Shown here: positions 23,199-36,200 of the stretch, in pieces
How positions within the stretch are numbered: the stretch's first letter is position 1
How the letters are laid out: each line of letters begins with the position of its first letter
DNA from: Lytechinus variegatus
Taxonomy: Eukaryota > Echinodermata > Echinoidea > Temnopleuroida > Toxopneustidae
Assembly: GCF_018143015.1 (NCBI RefSeq)
Contig: NC_054750.1
Coordinates: 6,679,501-6,743,500, forward strand
DNA: 64,000 bases
Direction: 5' to 3'
Program-made: the position numbers and the translations under genes
Notes under the pieces: generated by a model
Told to the model about the DNA's origin: nothing
Databases searched by the model: none
Seen by the model: only the letters and a program-made list of their open reading frames with translations

Positions 23199-23803
23199 CA
23201 ATTAAGAATCAAACTCAATGTGGTATACATACTTCATACCTAATCAACTGATACATAGGAAACTAAATATTCCATATTTTGGGGTTTTATGACAGAAGTA
23301 ATCAATATTCGTCCTACGTACGACGCACTTTAACGTTCAGTAATACACCTCATTCGTCACATTTGGACAAAAATAACAATATTGACAACTTTTCGAAAAT
23401 CCTGGCATGTATATAAAACAAATGAGCATTTGAGTTACAATTCAGGATAAATGCATCCCACCTTTTAACAGCAATTGCATGTACATAATATAGATTAATT
23501 GATAGGCCAGTTCAACTTACGTTTGTCTCGTCGAAATAATAGTATAAAAACCCTGCAGAACAGCGGTGGTGTGGTCCTTGAAGTGACTTGGTTCTGACGG
23601 CTAATAAATGGGAAAACATTAGATTTTATAATTAGAAATCTCCATAGCCTTTTTACCTCACTTCCCACTACACCACGCCCAGGTCTCACTTGCCCTGCAC
23701 ACACACGTACGGTCTTTCCTGTACACGGCTTTTTAGCATTCTCCCTACAAGGTGCGACGCTCACCCTGACGTAGCGACACCGAATAATTGTACGCTTGGA
23801 CGC

Positions 23804-23848
23804 ATCGCATTCCAATACTAGTGTAGGACACTAGTATTGGAATGCGAT
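23804..23848. repeat. Perfect 21-bp inverted repeat
   Basis: The arm ATCGCATTCCAATACTAGTGT, three-base spacer AGG, then the exact reverse complement. The arms stop matching abruptly at both outer ends. It sits in a CpG-richer patch before a possible first exon. Could be a hairpin, a protein-binding dyad or the joint of an inversion. Confidence 0.8.
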
Positions 23849-23912
23849 TAAACGCGCGCAGTGGCGAACTTTGACAGTATTGTAGTTAAATATTTTTACA
23901 GATATTGGTAAA

Positions 23913-23974
23913 ATGGCAACCAGTAGGCCTCAAGTTTCAATATTTTTAGGGCGATGTCCGAGGTTCCCTTCACT
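23913..23974 (+). CDS. Possible orphan first coding exon
   Basis: ATG in good context (AAAATGGC) opens 20 codons (MATSRPQVSIFLGRCPRFPS) and two more bases, then a consensus donor GTAAGT. Without splicing it stops at once. The 400 bp upstream are richer in CpG than the surroundings, as for a promoter. No convincing second exon was found before 30 kb. I do not recognise the peptide. Low confidence. Confidence 0.2.
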
Positions 23975-24057
23975 GTAAGTTACATTCACAATGATATAAC
24001 AGCATAAACATGAAGAATAAAAGAAGGTAGACAAAATATCTAGTCCAGCCATTCTCA

Positions 24058-24390
24058 CTTACTTTAGTTGAAGCTCCACATTTCTTGTTGAGAATCTTCT
24101 GTGCTCTACTATCCAACATGCAAATGAGCGTGGGGGGATCCAGGGGCCTTGGCGGTTGTAGTGACATCGATTTTGTTAGGGCTTGAAAAAAACAGGCTTA
24201 CTGGATGAGATGGCAACTCGTTGCTCATATGAATGTTTGTTTTTCTGTTTCTGTATGTGTTCTTGATGAAGTTCATGTTTGAAAAGCACTGTTGACACAA
24301 TATTTTGATCCAAAAATGGTGGTAATCTAATTGACATGCTCCTATAAAGACCGGGGGAACCAATAAATGTTCGGGGGAACAAATCAATAT
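24058..24390 (-). pseudogene. Degenerate coding-like patch on the minus strand
   Basis: Two overlapping minus frames read like protein in turn. One has FKHELHQEHIQKQKNKH, zinc-finger-like in style, the other ICMLDSRAQKILNKKCGAST followed by a good donor GTAAGTGAG at about 24057. No single frame holds both, so it looks like a decayed gene or transposon fragment. Family unknown. Confidence 0.25.
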
Positions 24391-24698
24391 TTTTTCAAAA
24401 TCTTGACCGGTGAACTGCAGTTTTAGTTTCTCATCAGCCTAGAACTCGATGAGTTGTTCTTAATGATCTTGCTGGGACATGTGTGGAAAAATTGTTGCTA
24501 CTTTCTCCAACCCTCTTCTATCTATTGGGTCAAATACAGCCGAGTTTTTAAAAGAAACTTTAAAGAAGTTTTTAAAGAAATCACATCGCAATGGATCGCA
24601 TAGTGTGAGCTGGTCTTTAGAAAAGGTATATGACATATGTTTTGATTAATCTGGTCTAAAAAAAAAATTGCTTCATCTTAGAGTTAGATGATTATTTA

Positions 24699-25050
24699 GG
24701 AGCCGTGGTGTAGTGGTTCTGACTCTCGCCTTGTAAACAGAGGGTCGTGTGTTCGAATCCCACCACGGTCTCGCGTCCTTTGGCAAGGCGTTAATCCACA
24801 CTTTGCCCCTCTCGACCCAGGTGCTAAATGGGTACCCGGTAGGATGTGAAAGTCATTGTAGCTTGTCCAGTACTGTGTGCGCCTCACCGGCGACTGACTG
24901 GAATACTCCCCAGGGAGTGGAGGATGTGCACACATTGTGTGCGGGAATGACCGATTGAATCCGATGACTGGGGTAATAATATATCTGTGAAGCGCTTAGA
25001 CACGTCGTTCTGATGTATTAAGCGCTATATAAAAGCGGATTATTATTATT
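24699..25050 (+). mobile_element. tRNA-headed SINE, type A, full-length copy with LINE-like tail
   Basis: The head GCCGTGGTGTAGTGGTTCTG and a B box GTTCGAATCC are followed by a body of about 200 bp. A 3' part then reads AAGCGCTTAGACACGTC and AAGCGCTATATAAAAGCGG, ending in ATT triplets. That tail is of the kind SINEs share with partner LINEs. Best-preserved SINE in the window. Confidence 0.85.
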
Positions 25051-25427
25051 TGACCTATGGGAGGTCGACTTAGGCAGAGATACTCGAACTTAGTGGTCCC
25101 TTTTTTTCATATCTGTTTTTTTTATCCAGATACATTCCATATTCTAAATTCTGTTTGGAATTGTTTAAAACTGTATGTGCTTAATTATTGAATTACATTA
25201 TAATATAAAAGAAATCATATTGGTGCCATCTTTTGTCAAAATTGTCACCTTTGTATTTGTAGCGTTTGAGGAACTTTACTTTCGGTTTCGAAAATTTCTC
25301 TCTTATTTTCATACATGAACAGAGGAAAAACTTGATTATTCATATTTTCGCTAGCTTCCGAGGTGCTGTACAAAACAAATAGCGAATATTCTTATATATG
25401 CAATGGTGTGACATTTAGAGGAGGTGG

Positions 25428-25522
25428 TTGGAACTATGGTTCCCGAAGTGACTGCAGAATGCGACCATCATCGCATACACTTGCATTTGCGTCACTGCGA
25501 GGACCATAGTTTCACCAAACCT
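25428..25522. repeat. Imperfect hairpin with conserved-looking arms
   Basis: GGTTGGAACTATGGTTCCCG pairs imperfectly with CGAGGACCATAGTTTCACC. An open frame runs through it on the plus strand, but the fold explains the sequence better than a gene. Confidence 0.5.
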
Positions 25523-26028
25523 CTGATTGAAGGCCATATATATTTATTTTATATCCATCACAGGCATTATTATGAAATACAACCTATAGGAAATATGATT
25601 GAATGAATAAACCAATAAGGAATCCCGGTCTTTGATTGAGGAATAATTTGATAAAGTTGATTACTGAGTGTACAGGCACTCTGTGACAAGATCTATGGCC
25701 AGGGGTACTTACTTTTCTTGGCTGGTGATGTCGGATGTCAGGATTCATGGCAATATTTTTCCCAATTTTGTGACAGTGATTGTAACTATTTAGGCTCACA
25801 TGACTGGTTTTGACCAATCGCCCGTTTAGATTATTATTAGGATGGATATAAAGAAAGATGAAGTGGTAGAAGTAAGACAAGAGGAAGGGGAAGTTTGAAA
25901 AGACTATGGAATGAGAAGAGAGAGGGTTGGGGAGTAGGGAGAGAGAGAATGATAAGAGTGCGAGAGAGGGGAGGGAGTCGGGGAAAAGTTTATGGAGGTG
26001 ATTTTTTTACTGATTACTAAGAAAAGGA

Positions 26029-26200
26029 TGAATGCTTATAAGCAAGCAACCAAAGGACCGACAGCTTAAGGTCCTCTTCGAGAGACCTGGTAATGAGGAT
26101 AAATGCCTTACCAAAGGGCACTAGCACACGAAGTGGGAATCGAACCCAGGTCGCCGGAATCCAAATCCCCTGCTCTGCCACTGAGCTGTCGTGCCCCCAC
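26029..26200 (-). mobile_element. tRNA-headed SINE, type B
   Basis: On the minus strand: GGGGGCACGACAGCTCAG, a perfect B box GGTTCGATTCCC, then CCCTTTGGTAAGGCATTTA and TTACCAGGTCTCTCGA. Same family as 5263 and 37886. The flanks are purine-rich low-complexity DNA (25850-26400). Confidence 0.82.
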
Positions 26201-26652
26201 CAGAGAGAAGAGAAGGAAGGAGAGAGAAAAGGGGGGAAGGGGAATGAGTGAGGGAGATGGAGAGAAGGCACAAGGGGAAGAGCGGAGTAAGATTACAGGA
26301 AGGGGTAAGCAAAAGAAACATGAAAAAGATAATGATAAGCAGGGATGAGACAATGGGCTGGGAGGGATAGAGAATGAGAAATAGAAAAGGATGGAGAAAA
26401 AAATGTGTGACATCTGAATGAAATACAACATGAGCTCCAGAATTAATACGTTCCTGGAGCTGGGGCCTGCCGCAGAGTTGCCTTTGGAAACATCTAAAAT
26501 ACTCAAGTGCAAGTCTAACTGACCGAGAACGCTTATTGTAATGGACTTGTAAGCATATAACTTGTGTTTGACTGTAACATGGTCATGAGCGGCTACTTCC
26601 AAGGTATTCAAAATTGCTCTAATGCTTATCTAAAAAAATCCATGAAAAAAGG

Positions 26653-27124
26653 TTGAAGGGGAAGTTCACCCTGACCAAAAATGTATTATAAAAATAGCAG
26701 AAAAACTATATACTGGTGAAAGTTTGAGGAAAATCCATCAAAGAATAAAAAAGTTATTAGAATCTTGATTACCTGTATTTGATTTGTGACATATTTCCTT
26801 TCCTACATATCTTGTGGTAAAATATCAATGAATTCTAAGAAAATTGAAAATGCTTTTTAATTGTACCTTCAGTATATCAACACAAAAAACATTTCATACC
26901 TGCTCCTAAAAAAGAAAATAAAAAATAAATCCTTGAACCATTAAGAAATGAAATTAAGTCATTTCATATTACATAACATATGAGACAGTTTTTCTTATGA
27001 CATCATAAAACAAAAACTCGAAACTTTAATAATTCTCTTAAACTTAAATGGATTTTTCTCAACCATTCACCAATATGTCATATTTTCACAACAAATGTTT
27101 TGTCAGGTTGAACTTCCCCTTTAA
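26653..27124. mobile_element. Family T palindromic MITE, copy 2
   Basis: Left end AAGGGGAAGTTCACCCTGAC, right end GTCAGGTTGAACTTCCCCTTTAA. Inside, GGTGAAAGTTTGAGGAAAATC pairs with the right-arm counterpart GATTTTTCTCAACCATTCACC. About 470 bp. Confidence 0.82.
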
Positions 27125-27441
27125 TATCCATAGAAAAATTGACTAAATATGGGGACCCCATAAAAATAGATTCCATGTTTTATCAAACTGTTCATAAGTT
27201 TAGCATTTACATTACACAACTTTTGACCTTTCTTGTGGTAAATGAGTTACCCCAATCTGTTCTAAGAACCGAAAAGTTGTCATTCTTTGACAGACATCTC
27301 AGGCCCAATTCATTAAACTAAAAACAAATATGAAATAACAATTGAAAACTACTGAAATCCTTCAATCTGACTGACTGGAAGTAAATTTGTTATAAAAATG
27401 GAGCATTTATTTTAACTGAACAAATCTTTAGGAAACAGAAC

Positions 27442-27573
27442 CCAGGTCTCCGCAACACAAAGCATAACGATTGATCGTACGGTTGATTTTCACAATTGAC
27501 TGGAGGCATTGTAGTCAATGCAGTCAAATTTGTTCTACGATCATTGCTGAGCTTTGTGTTACGGGCTCCTGAA
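27442..27573. mobile_element. Small MITE with ACACAAAGC arms
   Basis: CCGCAACACAAAGC at the left pairs with GCTTTGTGTTACGG at the right; GATTGATCGTA / CTACGATCAT is a second paired block. About 130 bp. Confidence 0.65.
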
Positions 27574-27744
27574 CAGTGCTTCTCTGTCAATCAATATCAA
27601 TGATTTCAAAGAACTGGACAAAAATGCCAATTAAGTTGATACCGACAATTTGCAGGTCTTGGGTACAAATGTGTATTAAGTATACAGAAGGAAATGATCA
27701 TATATTGGCCTTGTGAATTTAGATCTCCCAGCCTTTACTCCCAT

Positions 27745-28280
27745 CTGTCACCATTGTCATCACCATCCTTATCTTCTATACCATGTTCATCATTGCCACT
27801 ACCACCACCGGCATCACCATCATCACCACCCGCAACGTCACCATCACTGATATCATAACCATCATCACCCCCACTATCACCATCACTATTCATCACCATC
27901 ATTTTAATTACCGTCAGTCATAATCCTAATCATACCTATCATCATTATCATCACCATTGACAAAAAAGATCATCACAATTTTCACCATCAAGAACCTTAT
28001 CCTCGCCATTTTCATCAACATCACAACAGTCATATGATTATCATCACCACTGTCATTATCCTAATCATACCAATCATGGTCATTACCATCATCACCATCA
28101 CAACAATCATCCTCGTCACTACCACAATCATTTTCACCAACACCACCAAGATAATCATTAATATCATCACCACCTTCAATACCATTGTCATTCTGCCATC
28201 ATCAAACTCTTCAGAACCATAATCTCCAGTACCATAATAATCTTCATCACTACAAAGATCACCATCATTACATCCATCAC
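27745..28280. repeat. Degenerate CAT/CAC/ATC microsatellite array
   Basis: More than 500 bp of imperfect CAT, CAC, ACC and ATC triplets, resumed for a few units after 28742. Open frames that cross it encode only Ile/Thr-rich low-complexity sequence and are not genes. Confidence 0.9.
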
Positions 28281-28742
28281 CACTGGCGGATCCAGGGGGG
28301 GGAACAGCCCCCTTTTGAGAGGCACAATTAAAATTGTGAATGAAAACATGCCGTTAAAACAGAAGTGCCCCCCCCCCTTTGAAAGTGGAGTCCTTTTTTT
28401 GCTTGTTCAACTTTTTCGTGGACGAAATGTCCTTTTTATGGCTTTTTTGTGCATGCCCAATTTCCATTCATTATTTTGATCTATATTTTTTATGATTATG
28501 TGCCAACCATAAATTTTATCATTACCACTATTTGTTTCATTTATGTTTTGTTGATACCTTTGCTTTGTTTCATGTGATTTATTTTTTTTATGTGTATATA
28601 TACTTTTGTTCTTTTTAATGAATTTGGAAAATACTGAATTGAAAAAAAATGTGGTTAAAAGCATTTTTCTTCTTTTTTTGCTCGTAAAATTTTTGTTCGG
28701 AAAATGTGCCCCCCCCCCCTTAGGAAAATCCTGGATCAGCCC
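28281..28742. mobile_element. MITE inserted in the CAT array
   Basis: Left end CACTGGCGGATCCAGGGGGG, right end CCTGGATCAGCCCCTGA. The ends are inverted copies around GATCCAGG. Long C runs (at about 28365-28380 and 28710-28720) and repeated TTTTTGCT-CGT words lie inside. The CAT triplets on both sides make an exact target duplication unreadable. Possibly hAT-like, by analogy with the element at 55554. Confidence 0.65.
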
Positions 28743-29268
28743 CTGATCATCACCAACTGTGTCGATTATTAAAAAGGCAATTCTCCTTATAATCAAAATT
28801 GTTTTTCACCTGAAAAATTGGAATCACCAACAGCTAATTCATTTACCGAGTCATTTACAAACCACAAGTCCACAAATGTTTCTGTACGTTGTTTTTATTT
28901 CAACATAGAAAATGACAGACAACATATCGAGATACATCTTCTGGTTAACTTATGCAACAAAATGATATTTTATCATTATGAAATCATAGCAAATATTGTT
29001 TCCTGAATACATTCATCATTTTCCAGTTTAAAATCACAAATAGATGCCACAAACATCATTTCTTGAAATATCAAAATCTTTTTGACCTATTCAATTTCTG
29101 AAAGCATTTAATGCTATTCATCTTCAAATACATAATTATGTTTAACTTAAAAATAATATTTTTTCTTTCTTGTCATTATGATTAAATAACCCAATTTCAA
29201 AGCAATTAATATTGACTTGTGCTGTTTTTTTATAAGCATTATCATACAAAAATTCTAAAGGTGAAAAC

Positions 29269-29274
29269 TTTATT
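29269..29274 (-). terminator. Possible NASP polyadenylation signal
   Basis: TTTATT on the plus strand reads AATAAA on the minus strand, about 930 bp beyond the NASP stop codon. The sequence between 29270 and 30203 holds no recognised repeat and would be a normal-length 3'UTR. Inference only. Confidence 0.35.
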
Positions 29275-30203
29275 TTCAATGGCTTATTTTACATACACAT
29301 ACACAAAGCAGTTAACAGAGATGCATACAATGTAACACAAACTATACAAAATGTACAAAAATAATTTACAAGTTTTTCCTACGTTTTAGGATTGTTGCCA
29401 TAAAAGTTGACTTTGGTTCCATGCAAAATGCTTGATGAATTATTACAAAAGTGTATAAATGGCTCTTCCATTCTGTTGCTACTTCTTGCAAGTATTTATT
29501 ATTGAAACATAAAAGATTTGAGATTTTTTCTCCCTTTCTCATCTCCATACATATTTTTTTGTTACTTCACAAAATGACATTTGGTCCTTACCCCGTCAAA
29601 GGAGTTAAATATTACTCAAAGAACCATCAACTCATCAGTTATCTTGAAGGATCTCTGTACGTATTCTCAATAGTAATAATTCATTACCAATATGAAGCAT
29701 CGACCTTAGCATGAAATAATAAAAAGCCTCTGCTTTACGTAAATAAAATCCCACTGCCCATGCAATGGAAAATTACATATTCAAGTGACTCTGGATACTC
29801 CTGTAAAGTGGTCTTAATATCGATAATTAATTTCTTATGTGACAAATATCAGCCTTATCATAACAAAATTTAATAGCATCAGCTTTGACTAAAAAAACAC
29901 TCATTGCCCATGCAATGAAAAATAAAATGTTCCAGAGACTTTGGATACTACTCAAATAAGGTGTTCATAATATTCATAATTCATTTCCTCAGTGACAAAT
30001 ATCGGCCTTACCATAAAAAATAATGGATCCATAACTTCTGTATTCAAATTAAATACACTGTCTATGCATTGAGAAATAAAATCATATATTCATGATCATT
30101 ATTTGAGGTTTGTTCAGAAATAAACAGAAATCAAGGAATGTGTTTGTATTCAACTCCCTACAGGGGCTTTTTTGGTACAGAGACTATTTTTCCCTGTATC
30201 TTT

Positions 30204-33200
30204 TCAAGATGTTTCCATGGCAGCAGGAGTCTCTCCCTCTGGTACCAACTTCTTGGTTTTGATCTCCTGAAGAAATGAGAGAATCACAGATGAAATAAAT
30301 TTACTTAAATCATGGTAGAAGTAACATATGATAGATAAAAGCAAAGATAGATGCAAGTTGTCGTAATGTCATGGAAACCTTAGTTTGGGAAAACTAAAAC
30401 GGACAAGGCTTTTTCCAAACAAGAAAGCTCAAATTAATATTCTATTTTCAGTATCCAAATATAGGGATGCCAGTTGGAATTGATCAGAGGGCCTGAAAAT
30501 CACCTAGAATACAATATTTTGTACACAAAAATGCTAAAACTATGGCCTGAAAATAAAAAGCTAGAGCCTGTTTTCAGGCTTTTGCCTGAAAACTGGCATC
30601 CCTGCAAATATGACTATTCTGAACCAAACGCCAAATTAAGTGCTTATATGAAGTAATGGTGGTTCGATTAAAATTAATTTCCAAAATGAGAGTTTGGCTT
30701 TAAAGGTGCACGATGGCCGGCACTGTTGGATGGATGTGTACTCGCTGCCATCTTCATTACGAAGATCATAAGACGCGATTTCCATGCAGCTGTCACTCAT
30801 CAGCAAGTCACGCAGAACGTGCACACATTCACAGCGAACACATACGCTTCACTGCTTTTGGCTACATCAGCATTGGTTTAAATACCTGCTGACGTCACTT
30901 CACACAGCAGCAGGAGGCGGAGCCAACCTGCCAATATCTTTAAACAGCAGCCGAAGCATATGCAAACTGAGAATTGACATAACTTGGGCATCTGCATGTG
31001 CACCGTATAACATGATAATGTTGGTGTCAATGGGTAGCTGGCGCCATCCCCAGTGCGCCATATGTCAAGCAGCGCCCTCTGAATCAGAGGATTGTGCACC
31101 TTTAAATGTACCTTATAGTGAAATGTACAGTATATCTTAACCATTCGAACTCTTTATTTGACACGGTAGTCACTCTCACCTTACATTATTTGCAGATGTC
31201 AAGCTTATAGGCAAAATTAATACATACATGAAATAATCTATTCTCATGATTCGAGCCCAGCCATGCCAGCGGCACCTTACTCTGATGGTAACCCAGCCTA
31301 GCCCAGCTGATGTCATGTAATTTCCCAAACTAACGTCTCAAAATTACTGCTTTGACAGAAGTAAAATTCACCAATAGCTAACACATAGTCCGTATAAGAC
31401 TCGCCATGTATTATCTCACAAGCCTCCTTGGTAGGGTAGTAAATTTTGGCCATTTTTATGCTAAAACCTTGAAAATGAAACCCATTTATCAATAAAATTA
31501 TAAGCTTAAGTTTATGATGACCTCTTTTTTAAAAGGTCACCTGACATCTAAAACCCTTGCTTTTCAAGTCACATGACTTCAAGCCAGTATTCCGTTTTTC
31601 AGGTTCAAAGGATGTTTTAATTGCTTGTTGTGGATAGTGAATCTCAACTAGTATGGAGGTGGGCTTGCCTGCACTCAACCAGTAAGATTACTCATGATCC
31701 AGTGACAGTTGCACATGCTTAAGTATCAGAGTAACACTTTGGGTATTCAAATTCATGGACATGAAAATCTATGATATCTGAGTATTTTCATTTTCTGACA
31801 TTAATTTTATATTGAAATACAGTACTGAAATTCTCTCACCAAATGGCTTTAAAGGAAAATGAAACCTTTGGAACAAGATAGCTTTTGTGAAAACAGATAA
31901 GTTATGAGCATTTGAAGATTAGATCATTATTGTAATGTGGATCCTCCCATTGGCAATGCAACAAAGATGTGTGATATCACATGTGAACAACTTTCCCACT
32001 TCTTTTGTATATATTTCACCTAAAATGCCTATTTTATTACATCTATCAGTAGATCATTAATTCTTTCTATAGGAGGGTTTGTAATACAGATTTTCAAATA
32101 TATTATGAATAAACAGTTTGTATCACCATAAGAAAGAGCATAGAGAGATATTTGGGGGGTATTTTATAGTCCATCAAAGGGGAAGTTGTTCACATGTGAT
32201 AGCACACATATTTGTCGCATTGCCAATGTGAGGATTTCCATAGCATTAGTGATCGCAATATTCAAATGCTCAAAGCTTTCTCATTATTTCTCCAATCTTT
32301 CTCAAACTTTCTATGATCTTATTCTTTGATTTTTCTCTTTCCACACAAACCCATTTGTTCCAAGGGTTTCATTCCCCTTTAAATTTCAGTATTTTGTCAA
32401 GAACAAAATTCCATCCCAAATCAGGTTCTAAAATATCAGAGTAGCATAGGATATTCAACTTCTTGAACTTGAAAATCTATAATATCTGAACATTTGAATT
32501 TTTCTGGCATTCATTTCACATTGAAATACCAAACTTCTGTCACATTTGCTCTGAGACAATCAAATGATACTATTTCAGAAGCTTATAACGGCATCGTTGA
32601 TACTCACAGATGGCTTTTCCGGTGAGTGTTTGCTGTCTCCGTTCATGTCGCCGTTCATCACGCCATTAGCCATGTGACCGTTGCCATTGACAGCAGCAGA
32701 ATCTCCAGAGCCATTGACGGCTGGCTTGTCACCACCGTTCTCCTCCTGTCGGCTTCTCTTGGGTTCGGCTGCGGCATCATCGGTCTCCTCCGGTTTTCTC
32801 TGTGGTGGTGGTTTGTAACAATTCTGTCAGGTTTACAGTTAATACAATGAAGAACAAGGCCAGACAGCAGAACAGACAATGCATTAGTACATGAATGATA
32901 AAGAAAGGTGGAGGAAATGAATGGCTAAGATTAGAAGCGTAAATCATAAATGGTAGTACCAGTAATGTTAATAAATATACATAAAAATTTTAAAATCATG
33001 TTGCACTCATCCAACCCAACCATAAAATGTGAAAAAACCAGGGTTGCTGTTTCTTTTATTTTTTAACAAATCCATTTAATAAAAATGCAAGTTTCTGTGA
33101 GATAATTTTAGATTTTTTGAAATATTTAGGTCAAATTTGTATTTAATGGCTTTTAAAAAAGCATGTTTGACTGCACATCACCTGCACAATTTTCTACGTG

Positions 33201-36200
33201 CAGAAAAAGACTGTCCCAACTTTCTTATTTGGGTTCATGAGGGCAACATAATTGTGTTCTTTTTAGGCCTAATATAAACAATATTAACAATCACACTAGT
33301 AAAAGATGATCGATAACACAGCAATGCAAACATCATGCCACTTGGAAAAAGAAAGCCTGAAGAAAAACATCTGGGCCAAGACATTTCATAACATATCACA
33401 TGGACTTCCTATTTTTCCCCCTTTCTGATTCCAAATAGATGACATGATGAAGGTAGAATGAAGGATAGCATGAATGAGACTAATGAATTAATCAAAGGAA
33501 TGAATGAATGAATGAAATATGATGAGTATATATAACACACATGCAGATTACATAATGAATTGAATTATGAAGACAAGTATTCATCAGGCCCAATGCCTTC
33601 AACTTTTCATGGGGAAAAAATCACAACTAATTTAAAACTGAAATTTTATTTTACAACTAATGAATAAAAATCTTCACTTCTATAAAATAAAATATCGACC
33701 AAATATCAAGCACATTCCATGATCAATAAACAAAATGAGAGAAACAATCCACAACAACATTAAATATAGAACACAATCGTTTATCAAAGAGCATGCAAAA
33801 ACGCTTTCAAGTCACAAATAACCGACACAAAATTTCCTGGAATGCTGTCCGGGGAATGTTTCATTAACAGTTAAGTCATTGCTTTTCATAGACTGATTTC
33901 CTGTCAGCCAATCAGATGCCAGAATTTCGGTAGCTTACAACAATAGTCAGTGAAAATCACTGAATAAATGTTTCATGAAACGTTCCCCTGTTCTATTGTC
34001 TGTTCAAACATAACAAGAAATGCAAGCTCTCCCCAGAAATAACCCAAAGTTTAGTTCACCTTTCCATTAAAAAAATATATTTTGATGGGGGGGTTACTGT
34101 TTGTGTATTCTTTATATACAAACCTTTTTCCTGACGAGATGTGAGATGTCTGTTACTGGCACGCTCTCAACTTTCTTCACTGCAATCTGAAAAAAAATTG
34201 TTTGAATATGTCTAAATATTTTCACTTTATATCTAACCAGTATGTAAGGTTGGAGAGCAAAGAAACGTTATAAATACTTTTTTTTTCAACACTATGACCC
34301 GTATACTGAACCTTTTTTTTAATTCTAACTTTGATCTAACTGACAAAAATCTCTGACAGTACACGTACAAGTTCAATCTAACAGCCAACTTGACATTCAA
34401 ATCCTTCAATTTGTTAAGTAATAACTGACATTGCTTTCTTCACCTTCAATACGTGAGAAAAGACCAAAATCAACAAAAGAAAATAATTTAAACAAACTTG
34501 ATATTTTCAGCTTCTCACAACCTTATCATAGAGGTAGAGCATGCTATTAGTTTAACCGACTTCAAAATGAGGGCCTATAAATTGATGATAATTGTGTTCA
34601 GTGACCAATGATCCTAAAACAACCTCACTAAAGCAACTCTAAAATAATAAGTTGTTCTTTCACCTGATATCATATTACCCACTTCATTATCATAAAATTA
34701 GGATTGCCTGATTTAGTAACACTAAATTTATGCAGACTGGATTATAAACAGTGAGCATGATTGATGATATAAGTGTGGGCGAATAGATCTTTTTACAAGG
34801 TTCTTGTAGCTGAGAGTTGCATGCATAAATTGGAATAGCCTACGAAACTGAAGCAACTGAAATGTCCTAAGAAAGCAATCTATTGGATTGTGGAGCGCTC
34901 TACGAGGTCCATATGAAAGAATTCACTTTTCAAAAGGATATCAAAAAGTTATTCATGACATGACAACCCTCTGTTAATTTGTTGGTGCCTCGTGATTTAC
35001 AACAAAAAAAAATTCTCCATGTTTTGGAATATCTGGACTTTAAAAGATGCTTAGTCTTGATAAAAAAAAAGTATAAAAGGTGTCTTCTTTGGTGGAAAAT
35101 ATATTGAAAGTGTCTAAATTCAGACTTTAGTCTGAAAAGAGGTATCCCTGGGATATTACAGGTCATTTGTCTCTATGGGCTAACCCCAAAATGGAGCCCA
35201 TGACAGAAAGCTTAGCAATCATCGTAGAGCATGTTTTATGATTAATTGCACTGACTACAATGTACAATCAATCTTAAAAATCAAGTGTGCGATCAATCGC
35301 TGTCCTTTGTGTACATAAACCAGGGTTCCCATAGAAATTTGAAAACAGAATTTCATGACTTTTCCATGACTAAATTGCCGCTTTCAATGGCGTCCCATGA
35401 TGTCCCGGGAGTTATGTAGAATTTGGGACGTCACAAAACTGGGAAAATGGAAATCATGAACACCAATTATAATAGAGTATGAGAGTTGCGAGACATGACA
35501 AACTGGAAAGCTGCCATAGCAAAGAGGTAAATGCACTTCCATGACTTTTCACAAATTTTCCAAATTCCCTGACTTTCCATGACCACAAATTTTTCCAGGA
35601 TTTTCCATGACTGTGAGAACCATGATAGCTCACCTGCTGGACTGGCTGTGCTGATGATGATTGGGCAAAGGATGATGGAGCAAAACCAGAAGAGGAGCCG
35701 GCGGCAAAACCAGAAGAAGAGCTGGGTCCTGCTCCGTCGCTCGTTACGGCCTGAAGCTTCATCTCCTTAGCATCCTCAAGCTTTTTACAAATATATAAAA
35801 AAAAATTACGACAATTATGCAGAAGTCCATCACATTTTACTAACACCTTTCAAATCTATCATCAAAAGGGGAAGTTCACGCTCAGAATAAGTTTCTTTTT
35901 AATAAAAGCACAAAAATATAGAAAAGTATTGGTGAAGGTCTATGAAAATCCATCAGAGAATGAGAGAGATTAGGATTTTTTAAGTTTTGGTTTTGTGACA
36001 TCACAAACAAGCAATTCCTCCAATATGCCATGTAATATGAATTCAATAAATTTCTTACAGGAAATATAATAAATATAAATATTTTCATAATAGCATTATT
36101 TTTTCATGCAAGATCTCATGATTTTTTAGTGTGTGAAAAGTATGAAGAAAAAAACTCCCTTGTGCATGAATGCCCCTTAATTTCTTGTTTGGGATGACTT

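Noticed and set aside
25424-25606. Sixty-codon ORF with His/Cys-rich peptide
   Set aside because: The sequence is largely a hairpin with paired arms; no homolog recognised.
28034-28222. Ile/Thr-rich open frame
   Set aside because: It translates the CAT/ATC microsatellite.
32626-32879. ORFs covering NASP exon 13 in other frames
   Set aside because: The spliced NASP frame (RKPEETDD ... [10 protein letters not shown]) explains this stretch.
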